From assembly GCA_963693025.1 (NCBI GenBank), contig OY843749.1:2356001-2420000 (forward strand): a stretch of DNA of 64,000 nt. The letters are read 5' to 3'. Within the stretch, counting starts at the first letter, position 1; the number at the start of each line of letters is the position of its first letter. The position numbers and the translations under genes were made by a program. This DNA comes from JAHRAW01 sp963693025 (GTDB taxonomy: Bacteria; Pseudomonadota; Gammaproteobacteria; Arenicellales; Poriferihabitantaceae). Below are positions 46,346-55,469 of the stretch, in pieces. The notes under the pieces are model-generated. The model did not search any database, had not been told where the DNA came from, and worked only from the letters and a program-made list of their open reading frames with translations.

Positions 46346-47506
46346 CTATTAATTCCCGGGTTGAGCGAAGAAAAAGGATGGTAAAAAAGAATTGTCGTAG
46401 CCATAATTTCAAATTTCTTTTATGCGATCGACAAGGGAGAATTAGAGGTCATGGTGGAATGTAGCGATAGTTCTGCTATTATTATTGACCATGATAATTT
46501 GCCAAATTTATTGGGTTGCACACAACAAAACGATAATCAAGAAAATCCCTCAAAACTCCTTGGCGGCTTGTGGGATGATGAAAATATCAAGACTGCACGC
46601 GCTTACTATCAAGCACTTAAACAGGATCCAATTGAAAAGGAAACAGGAATTTTGGGACACTGCTATTTGTGGATTAAGGAGGAATTAAATTTCCCACAGA
46701 GTGTTGCGATATTGCGACGTGGCATGAAAATAACCGACGACCAACCTCACTTGAAGCGTTGGGATACCTGTTCAGATTTCGTGGCTGTGTGTATGTGTGA
46801 TAGTGATGAAGGTAATGCGCTGTTGCGACGCATGGAAAATCCTGCCCACGATGCTTTTGAATATCAACGATTAGGTAAAGATTCGGGTCGTGGCAGAAAG
46901 GCGCTGAGGGAATTAACTGAATGGATTCGAAGTGAAGTTAAGAAAATCACGGAAGAACCCGTAGAGCAATCATTTCAGTTGGATACGTTAAGTGATTATT
47001 TTCCATCGGAAGATGATGACTTACCAGGCGAAAACAGTGAGAGAGATTTTGACGGAAGTTCCATAATTTCATTAACCCCAACCTCACTCAAACCCCAAAA
47101 CACTTCCGACGTTGATGACGATGAGGAGGGCAACGGGGGAGAAGGGACCGAAGAGGGCAGTGGTAGTAGTAATGGTGGCGGAACCAGTGGTGATAACGGT
47201 GGTTCTAACCGTACTGCAGTAGCAATGAAAATTGAATCTATCCGCGTCATCCGAACAAAAAAGGGAGATGTGAAACACGTCAGATTCACGCCCAAGGAAA
47301 CTGGTGTGGGTGTGTTATCGGTGAAAATTGCAGGAGACAGTTTCACTGAAAGGGTTGGTATTAAAAATATTGATGGCGTCAAAGTTAAAAAAACAACATC
47401 TGGCTTATCTCTAAACGTGGAGAAAGATAAGCGCATCGCTATGAATATTGAACTTTCCGAATCAACGGACGCATCCTTGTCCATCACGCTCACACAGAAA
47501 AAATAA
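46346..47506 (+). pseudogene. 5'-truncated gene, C-terminal part of a large (probably ATP-binding defence-type) protein
   Basis: The reading frame is continuous from the IS boundary (LLIPGLSEEKGW), interrupted by one in-frame TAA at 46382, then continues KRIVVAIISNFFYAIDKGEL into an ORF whose first ATG is 46451. Everything before 46346 is replaced by the IS, so the N-terminus is missing. The remainder has a helical segment (GLWDDENIKTARAYYQALK, AHDAFEYQRLG, RKALRELTEWIRSEVKKI), then an acidic Gly/Ser/Asp-rich linker, then a ~95-residue beta domain to the end. I recall similar C-termini in large GHKL-ATPase proteins of restriction-like operons, but this is a weak recollection. AT-richness marks it as acquired. 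Confidence 0.65.
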
Positions 47507-47507
47507 A

Positions 47508-48350
47508 ATGCAGTGGGTAGCTAATAAAACATTTCCGCACCCGGTGCTTTCTACAGAAAGCCCGCCACCGGAGCGCGACTACATGAATCGAGAGTTCCAG
47601 GTAACTCCCAATTTGGAAATACAGTCCGACGAAAGCGTACTCTTAACGTTGACCTGTGAATTGAGTGAAAAATCACTTTTGCAACTTATCGACAAAAGTA
47701 AGGCTGAATACGCAGTGGAAGTGCATTGCCGAAAAACTTATGTTCGTCATTTATTGTCGAGAAAAAACAAACAGTTTTCCTTCAAATTTCCACGGGGGAC
47801 ATTGCACGAACGCGTGGAAATTTCTGCTTATATTGTTTGCACCGATAATGTAACAGGGCACACCAGCACAGCATTACATCCAGAATTTGGGAAAAATGCT
47901 AAATTTAATTTCGTGCCCGGTGATGTACTAGCGAGAATGTATCCAACCGTTTATTGGGTAGAGCCAGAATTTGCGAAAAAAATCGGATCGATTTTTGAAT
48001 TACACCCCTCAGACAAGATACCTAGAGGAAGTTTCAGCATTGGTTGGGACGAACCAAAAGTGCAGATTTTAATGCACAGCACTGATGCCGCGAAATTTAA
48101 AGGATTACAGAGTAGTCAACATATGTTGCCATATCTTTTGGCTTCCGTCTGTTTGATTGCTGTAACGGAAACATTACGAATAATGGTATTGGAGGAAAAT
48201 GCATACAGTGAAAAAAAATGGTTCCACGTTATAAGTCACAAAATTAATGAGAAAGGAATTAAATTAAAGGAGAACACCACATTTTCTGAGTTAGCACAAG
48301 AATTACTTGATTTTCCGGTAGGACGAATACTGTTTAGCGAGGGGTCTTGA
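47508..48350 (+). CDS. Hypothetical protein, second gene of the AT-rich island (280 aa)
   Basis: I do not recognise a named family. The ATG at 47508 starts two bases after the preceding stop. The first ~150 residues look like a beta-rich domain (LTLTCELSE, AVEVHCRKTYVRHL, LHERVEISAYIVC, FNFVPGDVLARM). The last ~100 residues are helical (LPYLLASVCLIAVTETLRIM to ELAQELLDFPVGRILF). It is spaced as part of an operon with both neighbours and shares their low G+C. It is presumably a component of the same defence-like module. Confidence 0.7.
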   Translation: MQWVANKTFPHPVLSTESPPPERDYMNREFQVTPNLEIQSDESVLLTLTCELSEKSLLQLIDKSKAEYAVEVHCRKTYVRHLLSRKNKQFSFKFPRGTLHERVEISAYIVCTDNVTGHTSTALHPEFGKNAKFNFVPGDVLARMYPTVYWVEPEFAKKIGSIFELHPSDKIPRGSFSIGWDEPKVQILMHSTDAAKFKGLQSSQHMLPYLLASVCLIAVTETLRIMVLEENAYSEKKWFHVISHKINEKGIKLKENTTFSELAQELLDFPVGRILFSEGS

Positions 48351-48354
48351 AAAA

Positions 48355-49140
48355 ATGGTCGAACGAATCATAATTCTGAAGCAAGAAAGTGTTAACGCAT
48401 TGCGTAACAGTATTGCTGACAACATAAGTCGTTATGAAAGTAGCAACCCCGACTGGGCGAGTATTCTTGACACGAATTATGCACGTGAAACTCGTGTTGA
48501 AATTAATGGATCAATTAGTGATTGCTTTGCATCGGAAGATTTTCAGACAATGAAGAATAAAGAAGACATTATGAAGAATGAAGTAAAACGTTGTATTACA
48601 GTTTATGAGACATTAAAGAATTTGACTCCCCAACAAGCAACGGATGAAAGAGTCTGGACATATCTAACCCATTTTACTTTTTGGGATTATGCCCGTATCC
48701 GCTGGACACCTCTGCCAAAAGATCATGACAAGAAAATTCAAAGTATTAAATCTCACTTTTTCTTGTCGGGAGTGCGTGGTATGGTGCGCGATAATTCTAT
48801 TTCGCGCTTGTGGTGGATGGCCTATGTGTGTGATCGTGTGAAAAATTGCTCTTTGGAAAAGGCGTTGAATGCATTGCTTTATATGGAAGATGTTCGAAAA
48901 GAGATCATGGAGCGTGCGACTTTTTGTCGTAGCGAACCTATATTGAACGCTTTAATGAAAGCTTTGGTAAAGTCTCACGAAAGTACAGACAAAAAACTAC
49001 ACGACCGAGAAACATTTAGGCAATTAAGCAAACAATTGAACCGTATTGGCGGGAAACTAGTATTAGATTCATTAAAACAAACTAATCTGGACACGTTGGT
49101 GGAAAGTATTATTAAAGATATCCTTGCAGAAAAAGAGTAA
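48355..49140 (+). CDS. DUF6339-like protein, third gene of the AT-rich island (261 aa)
   Basis: This is a largely helical protein. The pattern TFWDYARIRW, then GVRGMVRDNSISRLWWMAYVCD, resembles the DUF6339 family as I remember it: a WxYxRxRW block followed by an R..I.RLWW block. That family is reported near restriction-modification and anti-phage genes. The start is four bases after the previous stop, so the three genes form one operon. No helicase, nuclease or methyltransferase remains in the window. The family assignment is moderate and the function is unknown. Confidence 0.6.
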   Translation: MVERIIILKQESVNALRNSIADNISRYESSNPDWASILDTNYARETRVEINGSISDCFASEDFQTMKNKEDIMKNEVKRCITVYETLKNLTPQQATDERVWTYLTHFTFWDYARIRWTPLPKDHDKKIQSIKSHFFLSGVRGMVRDNSISRLWWMAYVCDRVKNCSLEKALNALLYMEDVRKEIMERATFCRSEPILNALMKALVKSHESTDKKLHDRETFRQLSKQLNRIGGKLVLDSLKQTNLDTLVESIIKDILAEKE

Positions 49141-49206
49141 CATGGAACACCGCAAATTAAACTATGTACAGTGCTTCATTCGGCAACCGAAAATCCCAAT
49201 TCAAGG

Positions 49207-49212
49207 TATAAT
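49207..49212 (+). promoter_or_regulatory. Candidate -10 box of the cytochrome c5 gene
   Basis: TATAAT lies 40 bases before the cytochrome ATG and marks the return from the AT-rich island to host-like sequence. Confidence 0.35.
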
Positions 49213-49251
49213 CGGACAGGCTACGCCCAACTAACTACCTCGGAACTATTG

Positions 49252-49683
49252 ATGAAATCACTGAACCTTTTGCTTTTTGCGCTACTCGCCGCGCTGACGC
49301 TAACCCTCCCCGCATCCGCCGACCACAACTCCCCCGAGGCGTTGAAGGCGCGGATTGCGCCGGAGGGGCGGTTGAATGTGGTGGGGGCGGGGGAGGGGGT
49401 TGAGAATGTGGCGGATGTTGCGGCGGAGCCGCAGGGGGCGGAGGGGGTTTATGAGAGCGTTTGTGCGGTGTGTCATTCGGCGGGGATTGCCGGGGCGCCG
49501 CGCACGGGGGATGTGGCGGGGTGGGAGTCGCGCATTGCGCAGGGGATGGCGGCGCTGGTGGAGCATGCGGTTGACGGCTTTCAGGGGGCGACCGGGGTGA
49601 TGCCGCCGAAAGGGGGGAACGCGGCGCTGAGCGATGACGAGGTGGCGGCGGCGGTGGAGTATATGGTGGAGTTGTCGCGCTGA
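49252..49683 (+). CDS. Cytochrome c5-like periplasmic monohaem protein
   Basis: The 143-residue electron carrier has a signal peptide (KSLNLLLFALLAALTLTLPASA, cleaved after ASA near residue 23). A single class I haem site CAVCH with upstream YESVC is present, followed by GAPRTGDVAGWESRIAQG and the Met ligand region GVMPPKGGNAALSD, a sequence typical of cytochrome c5. It is exported to the periplasm for haem attachment. The 40 bases after the signal sequence shift abruptly from A/C-rich to G/T-rich codons. Confidence 0.9.
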   Translation: MKSLNLLLFALLAALTLTLPASADHNSPEALKARIAPEGRLNVVGAGEGVENVADVAAEPQGAEGVYESVCAVCHSAGIAGAPRTGDVAGWESRIAQGMAALVEHAVDGFQGATGVMPPKGGNAALSDDEVAAAVEYMVELSR

Positions 49684-49694
49684 GCGGCGTTGTT

Positions 49695-50498
49695 ATGGAC
49701 ATGACTGCGAAAGCGACGGCGGAAACGGAATCGGCGCTGTTGTGCGCGCGCGAAAATGGCGTTGAGACGCTGACGCTTAACCGCCCCGCGCAATACAACG
49801 CGTTGTCGGAGGATTTGCTGAGCGCGCTGGATGCGGCGCTTGACCGGGTGGCGGGGGATGATGCCGTGCGCGTGGTGGTGCTCGGTGCCAACGGCAAGGC
49901 GTTCTGCGCCGGGCACGACTTGAAACAGATGCGGCGCAACGACGACCACGCCTACCAGCACGAGTTGTTTTCCAAGTGCAGCGCGATTATGACCAAACTG
50001 ACGAGCCTGCCGCAGCCGGTGATTGCCAAAGTGCAGGGGATGGCGACCGCCGCCGGCTGCCAACTGGTGGCGACTTGTGACCTCGCGGTGGCTGTCAACA
50101 CCGCGCAGTTCGCCGTGTCGGGCGTGCGCGTCGGGTTGTTTTGTTCCACGCCGGCGGTCGCGCTGAGCCGCAATGTGTCGCGCAAGCGGGCGATGGAGAT
50201 GTTGCTCACCGGAGATTTCATCGATGCCGAAACCGCGCTGCATTACGGCTTGATTAACCACTCGGTGGCGGTCGATGAACTGGACGCCGCCGTTGAGCAA
50301 CTAGCGGGCAACATCGCATCCAAACCGCCGCGCGTCATTCAACTCGGCAAGCGGCGTTTTTATGAACAACTTGAGCAGGGGCTCGACAACGCCTATGCCG
50401 GGGCGACCGACACCATGGCGGGCAACATGATGTTGCCGGAAACCCGCGAGGGAATCGACGCCTTCATCGAAAAACGCGCGCCGAATTGGCCGCGCTGA
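49695..50498 (+). CDS. Enoyl-CoA hydratase/isomerase family protein
   Basis: The 267-residue crotonase-fold protein has the family blocks LNRPAQYNALSEDLLSAL, GKAFCAGHDLKQM (oxyanion-hole region), and PVIAKVQGMATAAGCQLVATCDLAVA. At the second catalytic position the sequence reads FAVSGVRVGLFCSTPAVAL, as in ECHDC3-like proteins, where one of the two usual catalytic glutamates is not obvious. The exact substrate is therefore open. It starts 11 bases after the cytochrome gene, suggesting co-transcription. Confidence 0.87.
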   Translation: MDMTAKATAETESALLCARENGVETLTLNRPAQYNALSEDLLSALDAALDRVAGDDAVRVVVLGANGKAFCAGHDLKQMRRNDDHAYQHELFSKCSAIMTKLTSLPQPVIAKVQGMATAAGCQLVATCDLAVAVNTAQFAVSGVRVGLFCSTPAVALSRNVSRKRAMEMLLTGDFIDAETALHYGLINHSVAVDELDAAVEQLAGNIASKPPRVIQLGKRRFYEQLEQGLDNAYAGATDTMAGNMMLPETREGIDAFIEKRAPNWPR

Positions 50499-50525
50499 GT
50501 TCGGCGGGCAAGCGATAAGTCGAAC

Positions 50526-51650
50526 GTGAGCAATAACGACTCAGCGATGAAAAATTATAAAATCGCGGTGCTTGCCGGGGACGGCATCGGCGAGGAAATT
50601 ATGCGGCAGGCGGTCAAGGCGTTGCGCTTTGTCGAGCAGCGCGTTGAGGCGTCGTTTGAACTCATTCCGGCGCCGTTCGGCGCCGCCGCTTGGTTTGAGA
50701 CCGGGCAAAGTTTTCCGGATGAAACCAAGGCGATTTGCGACCACGCGGACGCCATCATCAAGGGTCCCATCGGGCTCGGCTTTGATGCGTCCAAAAAAAT
50801 TCCGCCGGACGAGCAGCCGGAAAGAGGCGGGCTGTTGCCGATGCGCAGGCGCTACGACACTTACGCCAATTTCCGCCCGGTGCGCCTGCCGGCGGGGCTC
50901 GCGCATTTTTCGCCGCTCAAGCCGGAAATCATCGGCGGCGGCGTGGACATCATGATCATCCGCGAACTGGTGGGGGGCGTGTATTTCGGCGAGAAGGAAG
51001 TCGGCGTGAACGAGCGCGGGTTGCGCTATGTCAGCGAGCGCCTCGACTACGATGAATTTCAGATTGAGCGAATCGCCCGCATCGCGTTTGAGACCGCGCA
51101 CAAACGAAAGAAAAAACTGCACAGCATCCACAAGAGCAATGTGTTGAAGTCGAGCGTGTTGTGGTGCGAAGTCGTGGAAGAAGTCGGGCGCGATTTTCCC
51201 GATGTGCAAGTGGAAAACGTGCTGGTCGATGCGGCTGCGACTTACCTGTGCTTGGACCCAGGGCAGTTTGATGTGATGGTTATGGAAAACTTGTTTGGCG
51301 ACATACTAAGCGACCAAGCCGGCGGCATTCTCGGCTCGCTCGGCTTGATGCCTTCGGCCTGCATCGGTCCCGACAAGGCATACTATGAGCCGTCGCACGG
51401 CTCGGCGCCCGACATTGCCGGCAAGAACATCGCCAACCCGTATTCGATGATCGGCTCGGTGGCGATGATGCTGGAGATGAGTTTTGCGATGGAGGCGGAG
51501 GCGCGCAACCTGTGGCGCGCGATGCAGTCGGTGTTCACCGACGGTTATTCCACGCCGGATTTGTCGCGCCCCGGCGCCGACATCACCATGGTCAGCACCG
51601 ACGAGTTTGGCGACCGCGTGATTGCGGCGTTGGAGGAGCCGGAGGATTGA
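50526..51650 (+). CDS. leuB: 3-isopropylmalate dehydrogenase-like enzyme (isocitrate/isopropylmalate DH family)
   Basis: The 374-residue decarboxylating dehydrogenase has AVLAGDGIGEEIM, ELVGGVYFGEKEVGVNERG, the Lys-Asn pair in HKSNVLKSSVLW, ENLFGDILSDQAGGILGSLGLMPSA (Mg2+ aspartates) and EPSHGSAPDIAGKNIANP. All of these fit LeuB. The GTG at 50526 is the longest start, and ATG at 50547 is an alternative. leuA, leuC and leuD are absent from the window and the neighbour is an enoyl-CoA hydratase. A related substrate such as tartrate or another malate analogue cannot be excluded. Confidence 0.82.
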   Translation: MSNNDSAMKNYKIAVLAGDGIGEEIMRQAVKALRFVEQRVEASFELIPAPFGAAAWFETGQSFPDETKAICDHADAIIKGPIGLGFDASKKIPPDEQPERGGLLPMRRRYDTYANFRPVRLPAGLAHFSPLKPEIIGGGVDIMIIRELVGGVYFGEKEVGVNERGLRYVSERLDYDEFQIERIARIAFETAHKRKKKLHSIHKSNVLKSSVLWCEVVEEVGRDFPDVQVENVLVDAAATYLCLDPGQFDVMVMENLFGDILSDQAGGILGSLGLMPSACIGPDKAYYEPSHGSAPDIAGKNIANPYSMIGSVAMMLEMSFAMEAEARNLWRAMQSVFTDGYSTPDLSRPGADITMVSTDEFGDRVIAALEEPED

Positions 51651-51695
51651 GGTTGGGGGTTGTGTGGGTTTATGCGGGAATTCCAAAGTAGTACT

Positions 51696-52409
51696 CGTCA
51701 TTCTCGAGCGGTAGAAAATAGGGAGCCCCACAACCCCGTCATTCTCGAACGGTAGAAAATAGGGAGCCGATAGGCGACCATATTTTCTTCGATTCGGGAA
51801 TCTCCCTAAGACTACCGTGAATTCCAACAAAGCCCGTGCCAACCTTAGGGAGATTCCCGAGGACGCAAGTGTCCGTAAGCCGCCGCAAAAGAAAAAGCGC
51901 GGCGACAACGGACACTAACGCTCGAGAATGACGGGTATAACTCGTCATTCTCGAACGATAGAAAAATAGGGAGCGCCAGCGACCATATTTTTGTTTGTAT
52001 CATCCCTGATACAAACCCTTCGGGCTACGCGAAAATCCGCTCCCGGCGGATTTTTCATCGCCTTCGGGAATCTCCCTAAGGCTAGCGTGAATTTCAACAA
52101 AGCCCGTGCCAGTCTTAGGGAGATTCCCGAGGTCGTAAGTGTCCGTAAGCCGCCGCTAAAAGAAAAAGCGCGGCGGCAACGGACACTAACGCTCGAAATG
52201 ACGGGTATAACTCGTCATTCTCGAACGGTAGAAAATAGGGAGCCGGTAGGCGACCATATTTTCTTCGATTCGGGAATCTCCCTAAGGCTACCGTGAACTC
52301 CAACAAAGCCCGTGCCAGTCTTAGGGAGATTCCCGAGGACGTAAGTGTCCGTAAGCCGCCGCAAAAGAAAAAGCGCGGCGGCAACGGACACTAACGCTCG
52401 AGAATGACG
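51696..52409. repeat. Largest palindromic element cluster: end fragment plus three full copies, one carrying an inserted double hairpin
   Basis: An end fragment (51696-51735) is followed by full copies at about 51738-51933, 51943-52201 and 52212-52409, all in the orientation opposite to the copies near 13.4 kb. The middle copy contains a 63-bp insertion (51993-52055) made of two tandem hairpins. The cluster fills the whole gap between convergent leuB-like and dpaL genes. Confidence 0.9.
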
Positions 52410-52415
52410 ATTCAC

Positions 52416-53618
52416 CTACAACCCCACCATCGCCTCATAAATCTCCCGGTCGGTTGCGCCCTCGGTGCCCAATACCAGTACACAACTACGCGCATCCAAC
52501 CCCAAAGCAACTTTAAGTTCCGAATCAACACACGCCGCCAAACACCCAGCCAGCCCGGCGACCGCCGATTCTCCCGCTTCGACTGGTGGTTTGCCGTGTG
52601 CCAGTAGTTGCATTACGGGGGCGACCAGGTCGTCGGTGATGGTTAGGAAGTCGTCGGCAGCCGGTGACAGCACGTCCCATGCCAGTTGCGATACTTCGCC
52701 GCAGGAGAGGCCTGCCATGACGGTTTCTTCGGTGATGTGCACTTCGGTGGCGCGGTTGTTGCGGGCGCTTTGGAATAGGCAGTCGGCGAGTTGCGGCTCG
52801 ACCACGACAAAGCGCGGGCGGGCGTCCTCCAGTTTTTCCCATAGCCAGGCCGCCACCGATGCCGCCAGTCCGCCGACGCCGCCTTGCACGAAGACATGCG
52901 TCAACGCGGCGTCGCGCGGCAACTGCTTGGTTGTTTCTTCCGGCATTACGCTGTAGCCCGCCATCACATCGCGCGGCACTTCGGTGTAGCCGGGGTATGA
53001 GGTGTCCGACACCACGTGCCATCGGTTGGCGCCGGCTTCCTCAGCCGCGAGGCGAACCGACTCGTCGTAGTTGCCGCGGATGCGGACGACTTCGGCGCCC
53101 AAATCCCGCATCGCCTGCGCGCGGCGCTCGCTGACCCCGGCGTGAATGTAGATGCGGCAGCGGCAGCCAAAGCGCGCGGCGCCCCAGGCGACCGAGCGAC
53201 CGTGATTGCCGTCGGTTGCGGTCACCACGGTGGCACGCGCGGCGATTGCGCTGAACTTCCCGTCTTCGAGGTCGCGCGCGGAAGCGCGTTCCCCGGTTTG
53301 CTCCAGGATTTGCCGCCGCAACAAACACAGCACCGCATACGCCCCGCCGAGCGCCTTGAAACTGCCCAGCCCGAAGCGGCTCGCCTCGTCCTTGTAGTAA
53401 ATCGCGCCCACGCCAAACTCGTCCGCCACACCGCTCAAGCAGACGAGCGGGGTCGGGCGGTAACCGCGCCAAGTCGCAATCTCACGGCTCGCCTCGGCGC
53501 TTGCCGCCAGATTGAAATTGCAGCGCAGCGATTCGGGATAGGGGATTGCACCGGCGCGGTGGTGGTTGGCTTGATGTTTGACTTGGGCGTTTGTAAAGGG
53601 TTGGCGGTTGGTTTTCAT
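52416..53618 (-). CDS. dpaL: Diaminopropionate ammonia-lyase
   Basis: The 400-residue PLP fold-type II enzyme converts 2,3-diaminopropionate to pyruvate and ammonia. Markers are RPTPLVCLSG, YYKDEASRFGLGSFKALGGAYAV (PLP Lys in SFKALGG), ATVVTATDGNHGRSVAWGA, QGGVGGLAA, and PPVEAGESAVAG. The length matches YgeX/DpaL. It is divergently oriented from a lactate-permease-family transporter across a repeat cluster, so the two might take part in the catabolism of related substrates. That link is inference. Confidence 0.88.
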   Translation of the reverse strand: MKTNRQPFTNAQVKHQANHHRAGAIPYPESLRCNFNLAASAEASREIATWRGYRPTPLVCLSGVADEFGVGAIYYKDEASRFGLGSFKALGGAYAVLCLLRRQILEQTGERASARDLEDGKFSAIAARATVVTATDGNHGRSVAWGAARFGCRCRIYIHAGVSERRAQAMRDLGAEVVRIRGNYDESVRLAAEEAGANRWHVVSDTSYPGYTEVPRDVMAGYSVMPEETTKQLPRDAALTHVFVQGGVGGLAASVAAWLWEKLEDARPRFVVVEPQLADCLFQSARNNRATEVHITEETVMAGLSCGEVSQLAWDVLSPAADDFLTITDDLVAPVMQLLAHGKPPVEAGESAVAGLAGCLAACVDSELKVALGLDARSCVLVLGTEGATDREIYEAMVGL

Positions 53619-53666
53619 TTGCTATAGTGTCGGTTGAGGTGTGGTGGAGTTTACAATGAAGTAACT

Positions 53667-53948
53667 CGTCATTCTCGAGCGTTAGTGTCCGTTGTCGCCG
53701 CGCTTTTTCTTTTAAGCGGCGGCTTACGGACACTTGCGTCCTCGGGAATCTCCCTAAGATTGGCACGGGCTTCGGTAAAGTCCACGGTAGTATTAGGGAG
53801 ATTCCCGAAGGTGATGAAAAATATAGTCGCTGGCGCTCTTTATTTTTCTATCATTCGAGAATGACGAAGTTGGGGCTCCTTATTTTTCTATCATTCGAGA
53901 ATGACGAAGTGGTGGGGGCGCCCTATTTTCTATCGTTCGGGAATGACG
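53667..53948. repeat. Palindromic element cluster between divergent dpaL and the permease gene
   Basis: One full copy (about 53667-53864) and two right-end fragments (to 53908 and 53948; the last reads TCGGGAATGACG) occupy the gap. This is the only cluster in the window between divergent genes, so it lies where both promoters must be. No clear promoter boxes are visible outside it. Confidence 0.88.
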
Positions 53949-53971
53949 AAGTTGCATGACGAAATTATTTA

Positions 53972-55453
53972 ATGAATAACATCCTCCTCCCCGCATTACC
54001 ATTGGTCACGCTGATGGCCGCTCTCCTCCTTAAAAGGGGCGCGATAGTGAGTTCCGTCATCGGCAGCCTAGCAGTGTTGGCGGTCATTTTCTACGATGAC
54101 CGCTACACCCTCAACCTTGACGCGCTCGTTTCGACCGACTTGCCTATCGTCTTCATCCTGACGTTGTCGGCGGCGTTGGTGATTGTGCCGGGGCAAGTCT
54201 TGAATGTGTTGTTGCAAGCATCGGGAGTGCTCAAAGAAATCGGTGCGCGCATTGAGAGCATTGCACTGTCGCGCGTCAAGATGGCGTCCATTTTGATACT
54301 CGGCGTTGCGCCGGTGCTCGAATCGTTGACCGGCTTTGGCGTGTCGTTGTTTTTCACGGTGCCCGTGTTGATGCAATTATTCAGCGTCCGAAAAGCGCTC
54401 TTGTTGTCGTTGCTCAGCATGAACATCATGCCGTGGGGAACGCTCGCGCTCTCCACTTTAATCGGCGCGCAAATATCGGGAACGGCGTTTCAAGCGTTGG
54501 CATCCGTCACCAGCCTGACCAGTTTCGCGGTGTTTCCGGTCATCGGTTTTTTGGTCTTCATCATCTGCCGTGAGCGAGGCGAAAAATCATACACCGGTTT
54601 GTTTTATCCGGTGCTGGCGGGGTTGGTGTTGTCGTGCTGCCTCGTCTTCTACAACACCCACACCACCGCCGAACTAGCCGGCGTCTATGCCGGGCTGACC
54701 ACCGCCGTGCTCGGATTGCTCGCCGAAATGTTGCGCGTCGGCAAGGGCTTGTTGTCGCGCTTCATCCACGCCAAGCCATCGTTGCTCGTCTTGTTCGCGC
54801 CCTATCTGGTTCTCATCGGCTTGATTGGGTTGTCCAGAATCACGGTCGTTTATGACGCGCTGCAAAATCTTTTCAGCATCCAAAACGGCAGCGTCGTCTT
54901 GTTCGTGTTCACCAGTCCGGGCGTGTTCATTTTTCTCACCGTCCTCCTCGTCTGCGCGTTTTCCAAAAGATACCGAAAGCATTCACACATTTTTTATAAC
55001 GGTGTCAAACGCGCGCTCTATCCGGTCGGCGGCATTATGTTGTTCGTCGTGTTCGCCCAACTCCACCGCACGAGCGGCATCTTCCAGGACATCGCCTCGC
55101 GCATCGTGGCGTTGAACTTGTCGGAGATTACTTTCATCGCGCCGTTGCTCGGCATGCTGAGCGGTTATACGACGGGGTCAAACGTCGGCGGCAACGCGCT
55201 CTTTATGTCGCTGCAAAGCGAGACCGGAAACTATTTTGATGCGGAACTCGTGTTTGCCGCGTTGCAAAACAGCAGTTCGGGGCACGCGGTGTTTATGTCG
55301 CTGCCGATCATTCTGCTGACGCTGTCGATTGCCGCGGCGGACAACCGCGACGATGTTTACTCGCAACAAACTTGGTTAATCAGACGCGCACTACTGTGCG
55401 CCCCGCTGATTTACCTCGCGCTCGTTGTTCCGTTTTACTTGCTGGTCAACTAA
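53972..55453 (+). CDS. lldP: L-lactate permease-family transporter
   Basis: The 493-residue integral membrane protein has 12 or more hydrophobic helices. Family blocks are GVAPVLESLTGFGVSLFFTVPVL, NIMPWGTLAL, MLSGYTTGSNVGGNALFMSLQ and SSSGHAVFMSLPI. These match the LctP/LldP proton-lactate symporter family, though it is shorter than E. coli LldP (551). The start ATG lies 24 bases after the repeat cluster and no strong ribosome-binding site is seen. Substrate (lactate, glycolate or another 2-hydroxy acid) is uncertain. Confidence 0.85.
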   Translation: MNNILLPALPLVTLMAALLLKRGAIVSSVIGSLAVLAVIFYDDRYTLNLDALVSTDLPIVFILTLSAALVIVPGQVLNVLLQASGVLKEIGARIESIALSRVKMASILILGVAPVLESLTGFGVSLFFTVPVLMQLFSVRKALLLSLLSMNIMPWGTLALSTLIGAQISGTAFQALASVTSLTSFAVFPVIGFLVFIICRERGEKSYTGLFYPVLAGLVLSCCLVFYNTHTTAELAGVYAGLTTAVLGLLAEMLRVGKGLLSRFIHAKPSLLVLFAPYLVLIGLIGLSRITVVYDALQNLFSIQNGSVVLFVFTSPGVFIFLTVLLVCAFSKRYRKHSHIFYNGVKRALYPVGGIMLFVVFAQLHRTSGIFQDIASRIVALNLSEITFIAPLLGMLSGYTTGSNVGGNALFMSLQSETGNYFDAELVFAALQNSSSGHAVFMSLPIILLTLSIAAADNRDDVYSQQTWLIRRALLCAPLIYLALVVPFYLLVN

Positions 55454-55469
55454 CTGACCCGCACCGGAT

